Origin: Synaphobranchus kaupii
Lineage: Eukaryota; Chordata; Actinopteri; Anguilliformes; Synaphobranchidae
Assembly (NCBI GenBank): GCA_029718625.1
Contig: CM056377.1
Span: 105,350,585-105,414,584, forward strand
Direction of reading: 5' to 3'
DNA length: 64,000 nucleotides
Positions 24,781 to 36,600 of this stretch are shown piece after piece. The notes beneath the pieces were generated by a model. It ran no database searches. It had not been told where the DNA came from and saw only the letters and a program-made list of their open reading frames with translations. Position numbers and translations under genes: made by a program. Position 1 is the stretch's first letter; the number at the start of each line of letters is the position of its first letter.

Positions 24781-26165
24781 TATCCTTTCTATTTAATCTG
24801 CCTCCTGTTCGTTGCACTTGGGTTCGACCCTTATTTGGATCGTAACAAAATTTACTCTTTCAAATGAAATGGCTCAAGCTAGAGTTTGATATTATTTCAC
24901 AAACTATTAAATGTTCCAATACTTTGTCTATTTAGAGGCCATTACGTTATTGCATTATTCATGTTTTTAGCTTACTAACATTTTAGTTGGAGGTGGTCGG
25001 CATGTAACGGCAACTCCACTATCAACAGCAGTAGTTGCACAGACAGCAGCAACAGGTGTTTGGGTAACGTTACTTGGGACTTGGCTTCCCACTAACAAAT
25101 TGCGGGAATAACATGTTTGTTAGAGAAGTGATTTTCTTTCCTTCTTTTCAAGTTGAATTTATTGCGTCCCTTTTTAGATAGAGCTAACGCAGTAGCTATA
25201 CCAGATGACGTCCGTTACGGATAGCCAAAGCTAAGGATGCGTTTAGACCACGGAAACCAGTGAAATATATTTTGATTTTGATATATTTTAAGTCAATTGG
25301 CTACCATTGTGTAGCTAGATTCTTTTTTCAGTTATGGTAGCTATTAACACCAAAATAATGGTAACGTTATTGTTAACTAATGTTAGCTTTTTAACTTGGA
25401 GTAAACATAATGTTAGATGTGCTACGTTATCTCCGAGGGGTTCAATTGTGAATGAGGTCGCCCACATAATTTTAACCACCGTGTACACCTTTCCTTGTTT
25501 GATTTTGGCTTTCGAAACGGGAAAATTATGAAACTGTAAGTTATAGTTTTGTATTTTTTTATTTTTTATTTTTATTTTTTACAATGCTGAATGCTGCTGT
25601 TTAAATTGTTTTAACTTTAATCAACAGGTTGGTCACTTTAAGTACTGCAGTAGCTACCTGTTTTTTTTTTTTTGTAGTGTTTGAATAAAGGGTGACAGTC
25701 TTTCATAACCAACTGTTGTTGTGGACTATATACTGGGGAAGTATTTGTTTGTTCTCCATTTGAGTGAGATGTTTTTAGGTGGCTAATTGGCCATCATGAG
25801 CAAAGTGCTTCCATATATTTTATTATTATTATTATTTGTTCAAGAGTAAAACAAAGTCTCTGAATGATATCGGTATCGGAAGATAGCCAAAGCTGTGGTA
25901 TCGGTATCGGTATCGGAAGCGGAAAAGTGGTATCGGGACATCTCTACCCAAAATGGTATGTATGGCTGTAGTGATGCTGTCCTGGTCTCACCATTGTAGC
26001 AATCCTGAATTGGAGCAATGCTAACAATTAGCATCTTGTCATTGGATAGAATTCCCCCCGGCTACCTTGCTTTAAAAATTACTGCCTAAATCCACTCAAA
26101 TAAGGTTTAACAACAGCTTTACAAGTGTCGTTGTTGGAAACAAAAATGCACATATGATTACCGAC

Positions 26166-26350
26166 TAGGGTTGTGCCGATGGCCGATGACATCGGCGATG
26201 TGCTGTGCCAATGAAGATGTGACTTTTACGTTAGGCCTACATCGCCAAAATTATAGTTTTAGGTTTGTTTTTTTTCACAGCATGTGCAGACTCAACCACA
26301 AACATTAACAATATATGGCTAAATTGTGTTCAGTTTGTCTGTAGTCTAGA
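26166..26350 (+). mobile_element. Possible left end of a hAT element
   Basis: CTAGGGTTGTGCCGATGGCCG followed by ATCGGCGATG repeats resembles the GTGCCGAT-type tips of a common fish hAT family. I could not find a matching right end, so only a fragment is claimed. Confidence 0.35.
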
Positions 26351-26355
26351 CTAGG

Positions 26356-26939
26356 TGTCAGTATTTGAGCCTGCGTTATGTTATTCTGTTATATCTATTT
26401 CGGTCATGTCCGTTTTTGTTTGTGTGTTATTGTTTTCATTGGCCGTCTCCCAGCCATGTGCTGTTGTGTTTACTTCCCCATTGTGTCCGCCCCGCCTTAT
26501 GTGTCAGCTCCTGATTACTTATGTTTCTCACCTGCCTTGCTATTCACCTGTCTCTCGTTTGCTTGTTAGTCTGTGTATTTAAGTTCCAATCTGTCTTGTG
26601 TTCTCTGAGTTTGTCACAGTTGCCTGCTTTGCTCTGTTTCACTACAAGCCTTTCCTGACCCATGTTTGGCTAGTTTCTTTGTGTGCCTGATTTCTGTTCT
26701 CCTGACATTTTGATTTTGTTTCTTGACTTCGCTTTTTGGATTGTGTTTTTGTACTTTTGCCGTGATCACCTGGTTTTGACTACTGCCTGTTCCTGACTAC
26801 GATTCTGCCTTTTCCTCGTGGCTTTTGCCACTATAAACTTCGGTTTATTTTTTATTTAAGTACTGTCTGCGCTTGAGTCCCTACTGCACCCTGCCACTAG
26901 GCTACTACTTTGGAAATGGAACCATAACAATCCGTTGCG
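26356..26939 (+). mobile_element. Probable solo LTR
   Basis: It begins TGTCAGTATTTGAGCC and ends GGAACCATAACA. It is C/T-rich with the phrase GTCTGTGTATTTAAGTTCC near 26,569, which looks like a TATA region, and a TTTATTTAAG stretch near 26,850. This composition is typical of fish gypsy-type LTRs. The flanking pentamers (CTAGG and ATCCG) do not match, so target duplication is not confirmed. Confidence 0.5.
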
Positions 26940-27408
26940 CGCGGTGCCTGGGGCGGCTCGTTGATGTTTTCCGTCTTGTGAAATGAGTATCATGCCGTCT
27001 CTAGGCTACGTCTAGCATAGGCGCCGGGTTTATTTATTACCAGGGGGTGCCCTAGAAAAATTCAGCCACAGGCAAAAAACCTAATAGTTAAGCACGTAAG
27101 CATAATATCTCTGACATTTTTGTTTCCCATATCATTCAGTTTGTTTGTTATTAAAAACAACCTTAAAGTGATACTGCAGTCAAAAACCAACTTTTCCCGT
27201 TGACAACCTATGTTTTGAGTTAGATTATGATCATACACAACTGTTTATGTCCGAAAATTTTATGTTTAGTAAAAATGGTTTTATCTGAGTTTTTGTGTAG
27301 ACTTACCAATATGCTGGCTTCCGGGGATTCGTGACGTCACGAAAGCCTTAACATAAAAATGGGTGGACTTGAGGTGGTCCTAGGGGTGGGTCTTGGCTGG
27401 GCATGTGG

Positions 27409-27415
27409 TATAAAA
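27409..27415 (+). promoter_or_regulatory. TATA box upstream of THAP ORF
   Basis: TATAAAA in the phrase GTGGTATAAAAGCAG, about 190 bp before the ATG at 27,601. A CRE-like TGACGTCA lies upstream at about 27,332. Confidence 0.65.
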
Positions 27416-27600
27416 GCAGAGAACGACGACTTTTTTTTCTTTCTGAGATTGAGACCCTTGTACTGCTAATTAGCTAGTTCAAGTTCAAATGCGAATTGCT
27501 TTGTATTATTGCTAACGTTAATATTACGACTTATATCGAGTTACAGTTATTCATATACGACGTCTTACTACTTGGTATCTTTAGCTAACTTGCCTGCATT

Positions 27601-27876
27601 ATGCCAAGGAGTCAGAGATGTATCGTTCCTCGGTGCAACGCCACCAGCTCTGCTAGCTTTCATAATCTGCCGAGAGACCCAGCGCTACTTAGCCAGTGGC
27701 TTCAAGCTATCGGTGTAGAGCACGCGGACTTGCCGAAGAAAGCCCTAGCGACAGTGTGCAACGCGCACTTCACACCGGACTGCTACCACAATTTAACTGG
27801 CTTTGAGATGGGCTTCTATAAAACTCTGTCGCTGAAGCCAGGTGCCATCCCAACAGTGATGGATGTAATTTTGTAA
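27601..27876 (+). CDS. THAP zinc-finger protein of Kolobok-like element
   Basis: A 91-residue protein made almost entirely of a THAP domain, the C2CH zinc-binding fold that binds specific DNA, here presumably the element's own ends. Visible C2CH ligands are C7 and C12 in SQRCIVPRCN and the pair in VCNAHF (C-x2-H). A tryptophan of the helix (LLSQW) and a closing GAIPTV block in the place of the usual AVPT box complete the domain. The start chosen is the MP that normally opens THAP proteins. A TATA box lies 190 bp upstream. The frame stops 9 residues after the domain, so a catalytic part must be missing or spliced from further exons; I found none. It could act as a free DNA-binding repressor, which is inference. 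Confidence 0.8.
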   Translation: MPRSQRCIVPRCNATSSASFHNLPRDPALLSQWLQAIGVEHADLPKKALATVCNAHFTPDCYHNLTGFEMGFYKTLSLKPGAIPTVMDVIL

Positions 27877-28916
27877 TCATTACATCAGCTAAGTAAAACA
27901 GCTAAGTACAATATACATATTACATTGTATTTGTGACATTGTGTAATTGCACATGTATTGGCCACTATTATACAGTTGGGCCAAGCATGCCCGACTACGG
28001 CACCGCAGTATTAGACAAATCAAGAATAGCTTCATAACTACGCTGACATAACGTTACCTCAGTAACCTCACGGCAACATAGGTTTTCTGGAGGGGACAGG
28101 TTCGAGCAGTGGCCACAAGCACACCTGTTGGGACATTAGTTTGTTTCTGTTTACATGCAAGTTATCTGTACAAACTACAACAAAAATGCTTTTGCAAACG
28201 GTTGACATGACTGATAGGTAATAGCTAATGTGGGGTTGAATGCAACCTATTGTGTGAGCTATCTTTTGTGAATACGTAACGTTAGCTAATAAACGATAGC
28301 AATAATACATTTGATGTAGCCCTAGCAAAACCAGTAACCAGTTGGTCAGTAACTTGGACGGAATGTATCGATAAGTTAGGTAATGCAAGGCAGTCTATTG
28401 TGTGTGAGTTTAGCCCCGTTTGGTCCAGAGAGAACTGGTAACTTAGATAGCTAGTTATATTAGCTATATCATTTATGAATAATGTTAGCTAATAAATGAT
28501 AATTCTCTCCAGACCAAGTGAAGTTATGAGGGCGCTACAACCAGCCATGTTCAATATACTAACGTTACTGTGTGACTGGGTTTTGCTGTGTATTTGAATG
28601 TATTCAATAGTAACGTTACTTTAGGCAGACAAACAAGCTAACTTAGCTAGGTAACGTTAGCTTTACCATTCGGTTACATCCCGGGTCTTCTCCTCGCGAA
28701 GACTTTGCTCAACTAATACAGCCGTTTTATTTAGTTGAGGAGAGAGCTGGAAGGGGGCAAGTTCACCAAGACACACCCTTTCACTCCTTGACCGTATGAA
28801 TATTCATAATATGACTACGTGGCATCATCGTCATATGACCACACCTACTCACGAGTTTCAGTTCAAATTGAAGCGGAAAAAAGGGCCTTAGAAAAGCCTC
28901 TGCAGTATCTCTTTAA

Positions 28917-29754
28917 ATGCTTAACGTTAACTCTGGTCCTTTCAAAACAATAGGCTATATAATTTTGCCGCATGTAGCCTATGCAGTACATCACGTTTTA
29001 TCCTATGTTCATACAGTTGAATTCCTCTGGCAAATAGCTAATAAAATAGTTGACACAATCACGGCACATGTTTTCAACTGCAACAGCTCAAACATTAACA
29101 CGCAAGCTGCCTTGCGGTCAAAAGCTTTTTCCTCATTCTCGTAAGTGATGACTGATAAATAATAATGTCATGTCTGACATTCCATGTCTGAGACAAAGCG
29201 TCCAATAAAACCGTAGCCTACATCCCATTTTCTGTGCAAAAACAGAAACTGACTGTTCTGTAGGCCTACAGAACAATTTGTTACAAGCACACGGGCAGAT
29301 GATACAGCTGTTCTCGTATCTCGTATAGATTCACCTTTTTTAATTCTGGAAAAATATAGCCAAAAAGTAGGCAAATTGTCTCCGTTATTTTTTCGGAGCT
29401 ACATGTTACCTTCTCAAATCACATCGCTGTGTATGCGAGGGGTAAGCGAAACGAGGTGCCGTCTCCAAATTACACGCGCAACAAGCGAAGGGCCATCTGT
29501 ATGGGAATGCGCTCCATCACTGTATAGGATAAGATGAGAAACATAGCCCCATAGTCTGTAATTTTCCTGTCTCAGAAATCAAACAAACCATTGACGTTAT
29601 TTTACCAGTCCGAGCGCATCGTGGAGAGATGCAGGGCTTTTTTTTTTTTACTGATTAAAGATAGGTGTTGTAGCTTAATCAACCATTCAAATTATAAAAT
29701 CACAAAACAGTTGTGTTTTAATTCAGAAGGACATCAAATACCCCTTTCATATTA
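28917..29754. other. No feature recognised
   Basis: Unremarkable DNA between the Kolobok-like element and the Harbinger island. Confidence 0.4.
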
Positions 29755-29850
29755 GAGCCGTATCCGCTTCTGAAGCGCTTCAGAAGCGCTTCTCAAGCGG
29801 TCTAACCCCTAGAACCCACCAGACGCGCAAGCGCACGCACACGCGCACTG
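29755..29850 (+). repeat. GC-rich Harbinger-type terminal region, left
   Basis: AGAGCCGTATCCGCTTCTGA followed by AGCGCTTCAGAAGCGC and then TAGAACCCACCAGACGC. The second part recurs in the same orientation at 40,021 and 40,086. The first recurs in inverse at 39,987-40,015. Confidence 0.6.
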
Positions 29851-29992
29851 CTGCGCTTCACTTCCGCTCCCATGTTAACGAATTGCCGCGGTTCTCACCG
29901 GCCACACACGCACGGCAGGCAGGCGGACGTGGAGCTGATTTTTCCGCTCCGGGCGGAATTTTTTGGTCATCCGCATGCGCAATCTCATAGAA

Positions 29993-30208
29993 ATACATTG
30001 TATATGTTCAATATCTGCATTATATCACCACATTTAATGTTTTCAACCTACAAATAGTTTTACTATTGTTATAAATTATTTTAATACATATTATATTTTA
30101 ATATAGGCCCTAATGAAAATGGGAACAGAGACAATCACCATTGTCCATTGTGGGATGAATGAAGTTAAATCAAGTCATACATTTTGCATATAACCAGTTA
30201 TTCTCGTT
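29993..30208 (+). repeat. About 210-bp direct repeat, copy 1
   Basis: ATACATTGTATAT through CATATAACCAGTTATT matches 34,314-34,515 in the same orientation with minor gaps; for example AATATAGGCCCTAATGAAAA and GTGGGATGAATGAAGTTAAA occur in both. Confidence 0.88.
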
Positions 30209-30516
30209 TTATAATGCTTTTTCTTTAATATAGTATACATATATATATATGTTCAATGAATTAACCCTATGCTTACTTCTGTTTTTATTATACTGATATC
30301 ACTGTATCGATTTAAGGTACTACAGAATAAAAATAGCTGCTAATTCTGCTAAAATGAAATGTTTAGAACATGTTGATTACTGTCTTAAATAAATAAATAA
30401 TATAAAACGAACTTTATAAAGGAGGCATTGTCTCGTTTGCTACATTTAGCTTTAAAAAACACTATAGTTTAGATATTTCTTTTAATATAATCAAAAGTGT
30501 GATCAAAGCATCAATA
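30190..30516 (+). repeat. About 330-bp inverted repeat, left arm
   Basis: Matches the complement of 40,564-40,905: AAAGTGTGATCAAAGCA, CATTTAGCTTTAAA and ACTGTATCGATTTAAGGTAC all recur inverted, with scattered mismatches. The arm ends about 86 bp before the MADF start codon. Confidence 0.88.
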
Positions 30517-30602
30517 CCAATCCAAATGCTCGTACTTCTGCACATGCTTCCACTACCATCCAATCAGAAGTCACAGCACTAGCTGGAAAAAAATCCAAAC
30601 AA

Positions 30603-33600
30603 ATGCACGTGAGAAGAACTGCAGACATGGACGTTACGAGGTTAATTATTGAGGTGGAAAAACGAAAAGAGCTATACGATCCAAGTTCTGAGTTTTACCG
30701 AGACACGACACGACGAGAAAGGGCTTGGGAAGCCATTGCTGCAGTGGTTGGAGGAGACCGTAAGTATTTAAACATTACTTTTATATATATTTTACCTCAG
30801 TGATTTAAATATAAGCTGTAGGCTACAGTATGACAAATAAATGCATGTGGCTGTTTTTAATATTGTTGTCATTATGAGAGTTGCTCTTATTGTTTTAATG
30901 ACGACATTAACTGTGGTAAAATGTGTCCAAGAACATAACTTTATATACAGTGGTGCTCGAAAGTATACATACCCCTTTCAATTTTTTCACACGTTATTGT
31001 GTTATTGTGTTTCACACGTAATTGACATTTTTGCCCATCAATCTACACTCAATAACCCATAATGACAAAGTAAAAACATGTCTTGCAAATGTATTAAAAA
31101 TCAAAAACTTAAATTTCTAAACTCTAAACTAGTATTCATACCCTTTGCTTTAATGTATTTTTAAAGTATCATATTTCATATTTGGTCGCATATCCTTTGC
31201 ACATGCTGTTACATCCAGAAGTCTGTGACCCATCAATGTCATGGTTTTTAACCCTTTTTCCTATGCGGTCCTTTTCCTTGGTGGCCACGCTGTCCTTTTG
31301 GTCGATGCTTGCTCCGCCCTGTTTGGATTGCGGAGCTTCTGTTAGCGTCCACACCTGTGCGTGGTCACCTTGAGAGATATTTAAGCCTCCCGTTTCCTTT
31401 GTGCGGGGCTTCGAGATTGTTTCTTTATTGTTTTGTACTGTGGTGTATTGTTGGCTGTGAGTGATTCGTACCATTTGGGCTACTCGCCTATTTTTACGTC
31501 TCGTTGCTGAGGCAGGGCTTATTTCTTGCTGGTTCTTTAGTTACTTATCTCGTAGAAGTATGGGACCGCGGATCTCTGCTCTATTTCGTCTTCTTGTGCT
31601 TTTCTCCGTTAATGGAGTTTTGGGCGATTCTGTTCGGAACTGTAGTTCTGTTCGCCCTTCGGTACATGTCTTCCCATAGGGAGATCGAGCGTTTCGCTTC
31701 TACTTAGTTACTTAGCTCGTAGAAGTATAGAGTAGCAGTTCTTTGTTCCATTTTCGCCATTGATTGGTTTTCTTACTGAGAGACCTGGCGTTTTAGCTTC
31801 TACTCATTTCCGTGTTACAGGGAGCCAGTTAGTAGCTTTGGTACATTTCATTTCCCCTTACTGAGAGGCAGGGCGTGTATTTGTGTTTGAGTTTGCGCTA
31901 GTCTGATAGCCGATAATTCCGGTGCAGCTGTCCTTTCGTCTTTTTGTGCTTTTCTCCGTGTATGGAGTTTTGGGCGATTCTGTTCGGAACTGTCGTTCTG
32001 TTCGCCCTTCGGTACATGTCTTCCCGTGGGGAGACCAGGCGATGTTGTGGACATGTTTGCGTGTGACCGCGAGCCTCAATATAAGCCTTGGAACTTTAAT
32101 TATCGGTTCCTTCGCTTCGTTTCATTTCCCCTTACTGAGAGGCAGGGCGTGTATTTGTGTTTGAGCTTGCGCTAGTCTGATAGCCGATAATTCCGGTGCA
32201 GCTGTCCTTTCGTCTTTTTGTGCTTTTCTCCGTATATGGAGATTTGGGCGATTCTGTTCGGAACTGTAGTTCTGTTCGCCCTTCGGTACATGTCTTCCCA
32301 TAGGGAGACCGGGCGATGTTGTGGACATGTTTGCGTGTGACTGCGAGCCTCAATATAGCCTTGGAACTTTAATTATCGGTTCCTTCGCCTCATTACATTT
32401 CCCCTTACTGAGAGGCTAGGGCGTTGTTTTCTATTTAAGCTTAGTCATTTTGCTAGTAAAGTTATGGGACTGCGGTGCTCCGTCGGCTTGCCTGTAAAAT
32501 GTTTCTCCCTCCTGGGAGATTGGGTGTTTACCCCTTTATGTTCTGCATGTGACTGCGAGCTTATGGAAGTAGCCACGGAACGTTATCTCTGTTCCTTCGC
32601 CTTCTCGTTACATTCCTCTTTACCAAGAGGCAGGGCGTTTATTCTCTATACTCGTGTTAGTCAGATAGCCGGTAATTCCGGTGCAGCTGTCCTTTCGTCC
32701 CTGTGTGCTTTTCTCCGTATGTGGAGTTTTGGGCGATTTTGTTCGGAGCTGTGCTCTGTTCGCCTTTCGGTGCATGTCTTCCTGTGAGGAGGATTGGGCG
32801 ATGTTGTGGACATGTTTGCGTTTGACTACGAGTCTCTGAGAGTAGCCTTGGAACGTTAGATCTTCATTCCTTTCGCCTCCTGGCATACTAATTCACATTA
32901 GTTTTCAGTGTTTGTTGGTTGTGTGTTTTATTTGTGCCATTATGCTACTCGCCTGTTCTTATGCGTCTCGTTGCCGAGACAGGGCGTTTGTTATTTCCAG
33001 CTTGCTTTTAGTTACTTATCTCGTAGAGGTATGGGACCACTGATCTCTGCTCTATTTCTTCTTTTTGTGCTTTTCTCCGTATATGGAGTTTTGGGCGATT
33101 CTGTTCGGAACTGTAGTTCTGTTTGCCCTTCGGTACATGTCTTTCCATAGGGAGATCGGGCGTTTCGCTTCTACTTAGTTACTTAGCTCGTAGAAGTATA
33201 GAGTAGCAGTTCTTTGTTCCATTTTCACCTTTGATTAGTTTTCTTGTTGTGAAACCAGGCATTTGTGCTTCTACTCATTGGTGTGTAACAGTGAGCTGGT
33301 CTGTAGCTGTGGTGTGTGTGTGTTCCTTGTCTTGTCTTCTCCCTTAACTGCGGGGTTTCCCGCCTTAGTGGCCCTAGGGCTTAAAGAATCCCCTTGCTGC
33401 GTTTGGCTCCTCCTACCTCACACGTCACGCCCCATTACAATCAACATCAAAAGCCTCTCGATATCTTATTTTCAGGTAGTGTTACAAGTGATACTATAAC
33501 CTCTCTGCATTTGAATGGATCTCTATGGGAATTGGGGTTGAGTCTAGATTCAGCTGTAAATTACGCTGGTACAGTATGGAACACTTGGCTGGCTAAATGG

Positions 33601-36600
33601 CTGTAAGTCACCAAGGGTCTGAGCTATCCCAAACCATCACTCTGGTGCCATGGAGTAGATGTGGATGGATCACTGCAAGGGTTATTTCTCCTGACTTATT
33701 TTCCTATAGAACTCTATGGGGAAAAAAAGTCATGAGAAGAAACCCTTAAAGTGATCCATCCACATCTACTCCATATCTGGCCGTAGTGATGGTTTGGGGC
33801 TTGTTATAGTATCGCTTGTAACAGTACCTGAAAATAAGATATCGAGAGTCTTTTGATGTTGATGGGTCACAGACTTCAGGAAGCAACAGCATGCAAAGGA
33901 TATGCAACCAAATATGAAACTGTAAAAATACATTAAAGCAAAGGGTATGAATACTTATGTACAGGAGAGTTAAGTTTGTGATTGTAATACATTTGCTAAA
34001 ATTTCTAAAAACATGTTTTAACTTTGTCATGATGGGTTATTGACTGTAGATTGATGGGCAAAAATGGCAATTTTGTCCATTTAAAATTAAATCTACAACA
34101 CAATAAAGTGTGCAAAAAGTGAAGGGGTATGTATACCTTCAAGCACCACTGTATAGTGTAGTATTAGTTTTTTCATCAATGAAAGGAGATTGTTTGATGC
34201 TGCTATATTAACGGCCTGCAGCCACGATCATCTTGTCCGCCTTCCCACCCACCTCAAAAGCACCTGAGGAAATGTACAACAACAATAATAATAATAATAA
34301 TAATAATAATACTACATTGTATATAACACAATATCTGCATCTTATCACCACATATTAATGTTTTTCAACCTACTAATAGTTTTACTATTGTTATTAATTA
34401 TTTTAATACGTATTTTAATATAGGCCCTAATGAAAAAGTGAACAGAGACAATCACCATTGTGGGATGAATGAAGTTAAATCAAGTCATACATTTTGCATA
34501 TAACCAGTTATTCCCAATAATACTAATAATAGTAATAATAATAATGCATATGTAATTTCACCATGTGATTGTTATAATTATTATTACCATTGTAAACAAT
34601 GTAGCCTATTATGTAAATGTATTTATTATGTTTATATTCAACATTTTTCTCAATACTTTGCACATCATCCCACCTAGATGATGCACAAACAACCATTTCT
34701 TTTCAGACCTAACATAAACTGTTATGGTTATTGTTATTAACCTAATAAAAGTAAGATGCTTATATAAACACATAGAAATAACAAAAACAACCATTGTTTA
34801 GAAATAAGAATTTATTTCACACAAATAAATATATAAAAACCTGAGCTAAAGCAAAAAGTTGTTTCACAGCAAATCAAACTATTAGCATATACAAACTATT
34901 TACATATTTACAAATCTATTTAGAAATCACAAATCACTCTTGGTGATCTTCTTGGAATCTAGATTTGTAGGCCTAAACCATCTTATCCTGCCAGGGGACG
35001 TGAAAAAAGTGCTTCTCCCTGACTTCATAAGAATCCCCAGGTCCCCTGTGTCCACCCACATTCCTGACGCTTTGTAGGCGGTTCCCTCTTTCCCCTTCTT
35101 CATCAAGCCACCTTTGGTTGTCTGCTGGGGACACGAGGAAATTGTGCAAAATGCAGGCTGCCAGGATGACATTGTCCACATTGCACGGCTTCATATTGAT
35201 TGTGGTGTGGAACACCCTCCACCTTGCCGCCAAGATGCCAAAGGCGCATTCCACTACCATCCTTGCCCTGGAGAGACGGTAATTGAAAAGGCGCCTAGCT
35301 CTTGGGAGGTGGTGTCCTGGGTACGGCCTCATCAGATACGTTTTGAGAGGGAAGGCAGCATCCCCGACCATGGTATGCGGCATTGGACCCTGCACACCTG
35401 ACCCAGGTAGCAGAGTGTCGGCAGGCACATGCAGGCTGTTGTTGGCCATCCCTCTCCCAAGGTCGGAGTTTGCAAAGATCCCTCCATCACTCGATCTCCC
35501 AAAGTCTCCCACCTGGACATTGATGAATTTGTAATTGGCATCCACCAAGGCTAAAAGGACGATTGAGAATGTTTTCTTATAATTGTAAAACAGACTACCT
35601 GAACAGTCCGGGGCCTGGATGGTTACATGTTTCCCATCAATTGCCCCAAGACAGTTGGGAAAGTTCCATTTTTCCCAAAAGCTTGAGGCAATCTCTCTCC
35701 AGCTGTTTTGAGTTGGCCTGGGGAATTGTCTGGCCATCATCCTCCTAATGATTGCCCTGCATGTCATGTGGACCAAGGTGGCCACTGTGGTTCTGCCCAG
35801 GCGGTAGCTGAATGCGAGGCTTGAGAAAGTCTCCCCTGTTGCTAGGAACCTGTGTAAATACAAGAGACAAAACAGTGTGTTATTTATTTTATTTGTTTAT
35901 GTGACGGTGACGGTGACGGTGACGGTGCCGGTTCTCCCGGTTGCTGTCTGCCGGACTCCGCTCCTGGTTTTCTTTTTCTATTCCATTCCCAGGAGCGGGT
36001 AGGTGGGCGGAGCCGTGGAGAGCTGGTCCCAATTCCCTGATTGAACACACCTGGAGGCACTGCTGGAGGCCTATTTAAGAAGAGCACTCCGTTGTTTCTC
36101 TTCCTCCTGGATGGACATTTTGTTTGATTTTGTAAAACAATGCATTTTCACTCTGTTACAGCGGACGATGTCCAGAAGAAATGGAAATACATCCGAGACC
36201 AATTTGTTAAAAATTGGTCGAAGTACACCCCAAGCGGCTCAGGTGCTGGCAATTTGAAAGACTGGAAGTTTGCAAAAGTGATGGCATTCTTTCTGCCTTT
36301 TCTGCAGCCCAGAAGGTTAGTGAGCAAATATTTTGGTATTGACAATTCTATGTAATTTCACATTACGCTAGTTAAAGGTATTATTCAAAATGGTATATAT
36401 TCTGATGTAATTAAATATTAAATGGGAAATTATGTGAAAATTAAATATTATTTATACTATATATTTATATTGTAGCTCAAAAAGCACCCTGCAGTCTCCG
36501 GATTCCCTGGATGAAGGTACTGATGATGAAGGAGGAACACCAAGAATGGCATCCAGAGCTGGCACCCCACTAGCTGGTCTTCTACGGTCAGACACCCCCA

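Larger units (their letters stand above)
23616..24847 (+). mobile_element. Solo LTR, 1,232 bp, with internal minisatellite
   Basis: It starts TGTAACGTTCCG and ends GGATCGTAACA, with TG...CA tips. It is bounded by the direct 5-bp repeat AAATT at 23,611-23,615 and 24,848-24,852. A TATA-like TATTTAAA lies near 23,693 and an AATAAA at 24,775, in the order expected of an LTR. No internal retroelement region remains, which is the usual result of LTR-LTR recombination. The centre is a 109-bp minisatellite. The open frames across 23,876-24,439 come from that repeat. Confidence 0.9.
22832..25946. mobile_element. Non-autonomous hAT element with nested solo LTR
   Basis: Left tip TATGGATGTCCCGAT and the complement of the right tip TAGAGATGTCCCGATACC match. 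The 8-bp sequence CCCAAAAT directly precedes the left tip (22,824-22,831) and follows the right tip (25,947-25,954), as expected for hAT target duplication. GTATCGG-rich subterminal repeats lie inside both ends. The 3.1-kb length includes a 1.23-kb LTR insertion. No transposase is seen. Confidence 0.88.
27167..28912 (+). mobile_element. Kolobok-like DNA transposon with THAP ORF
   Basis: TTAA at 27,163-27,166 and 28,913-28,916 flanks inverted tips AGTGATACTGCAG (left) and AGAGATACTGCAG (complement of right). Kolobok elements are known for TTAA target duplications and a THAP-type DNA-binding domain in the transposase; both are seen here. At 1,746 bp, with no recognisable catalytic domain, the element is probably non-autonomous. 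Confidence 0.8.
30948..34151. mobile_element. Foldback Tc1-like MITE carrying a solo LTR
   Basis: The tips are CAGTGGTGCTCGAAAGTATA (left) and the complement of the right, CAGTGGTGCTTGAAGGTATA, with TA on both sides. Without the LTR the element is about 1 kb, and its halves are inverted copies meeting near 33,705: GTGGATGGATCACT at 33,660 against AGTGATCCATCCACAT at 33,752, and GATATCTTATTTTCAGGTA at 33,460 against TACCTGAAAATAAGATATC at 33,825. It lies in intron 1 of the MADF gene. A second family member starts at 63,352. Confidence 0.88.

Noticed and set aside
31848..32886. Minus-strand frames of 68-88 codons repeated every 274 bp
   Set aside because: Produced by the LTR tandem repeat, not genes.
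35114..35748. Plus-strand frames opposite the transposase
   Set aside because: Shadows of the conserved transposase exon on the other strand.
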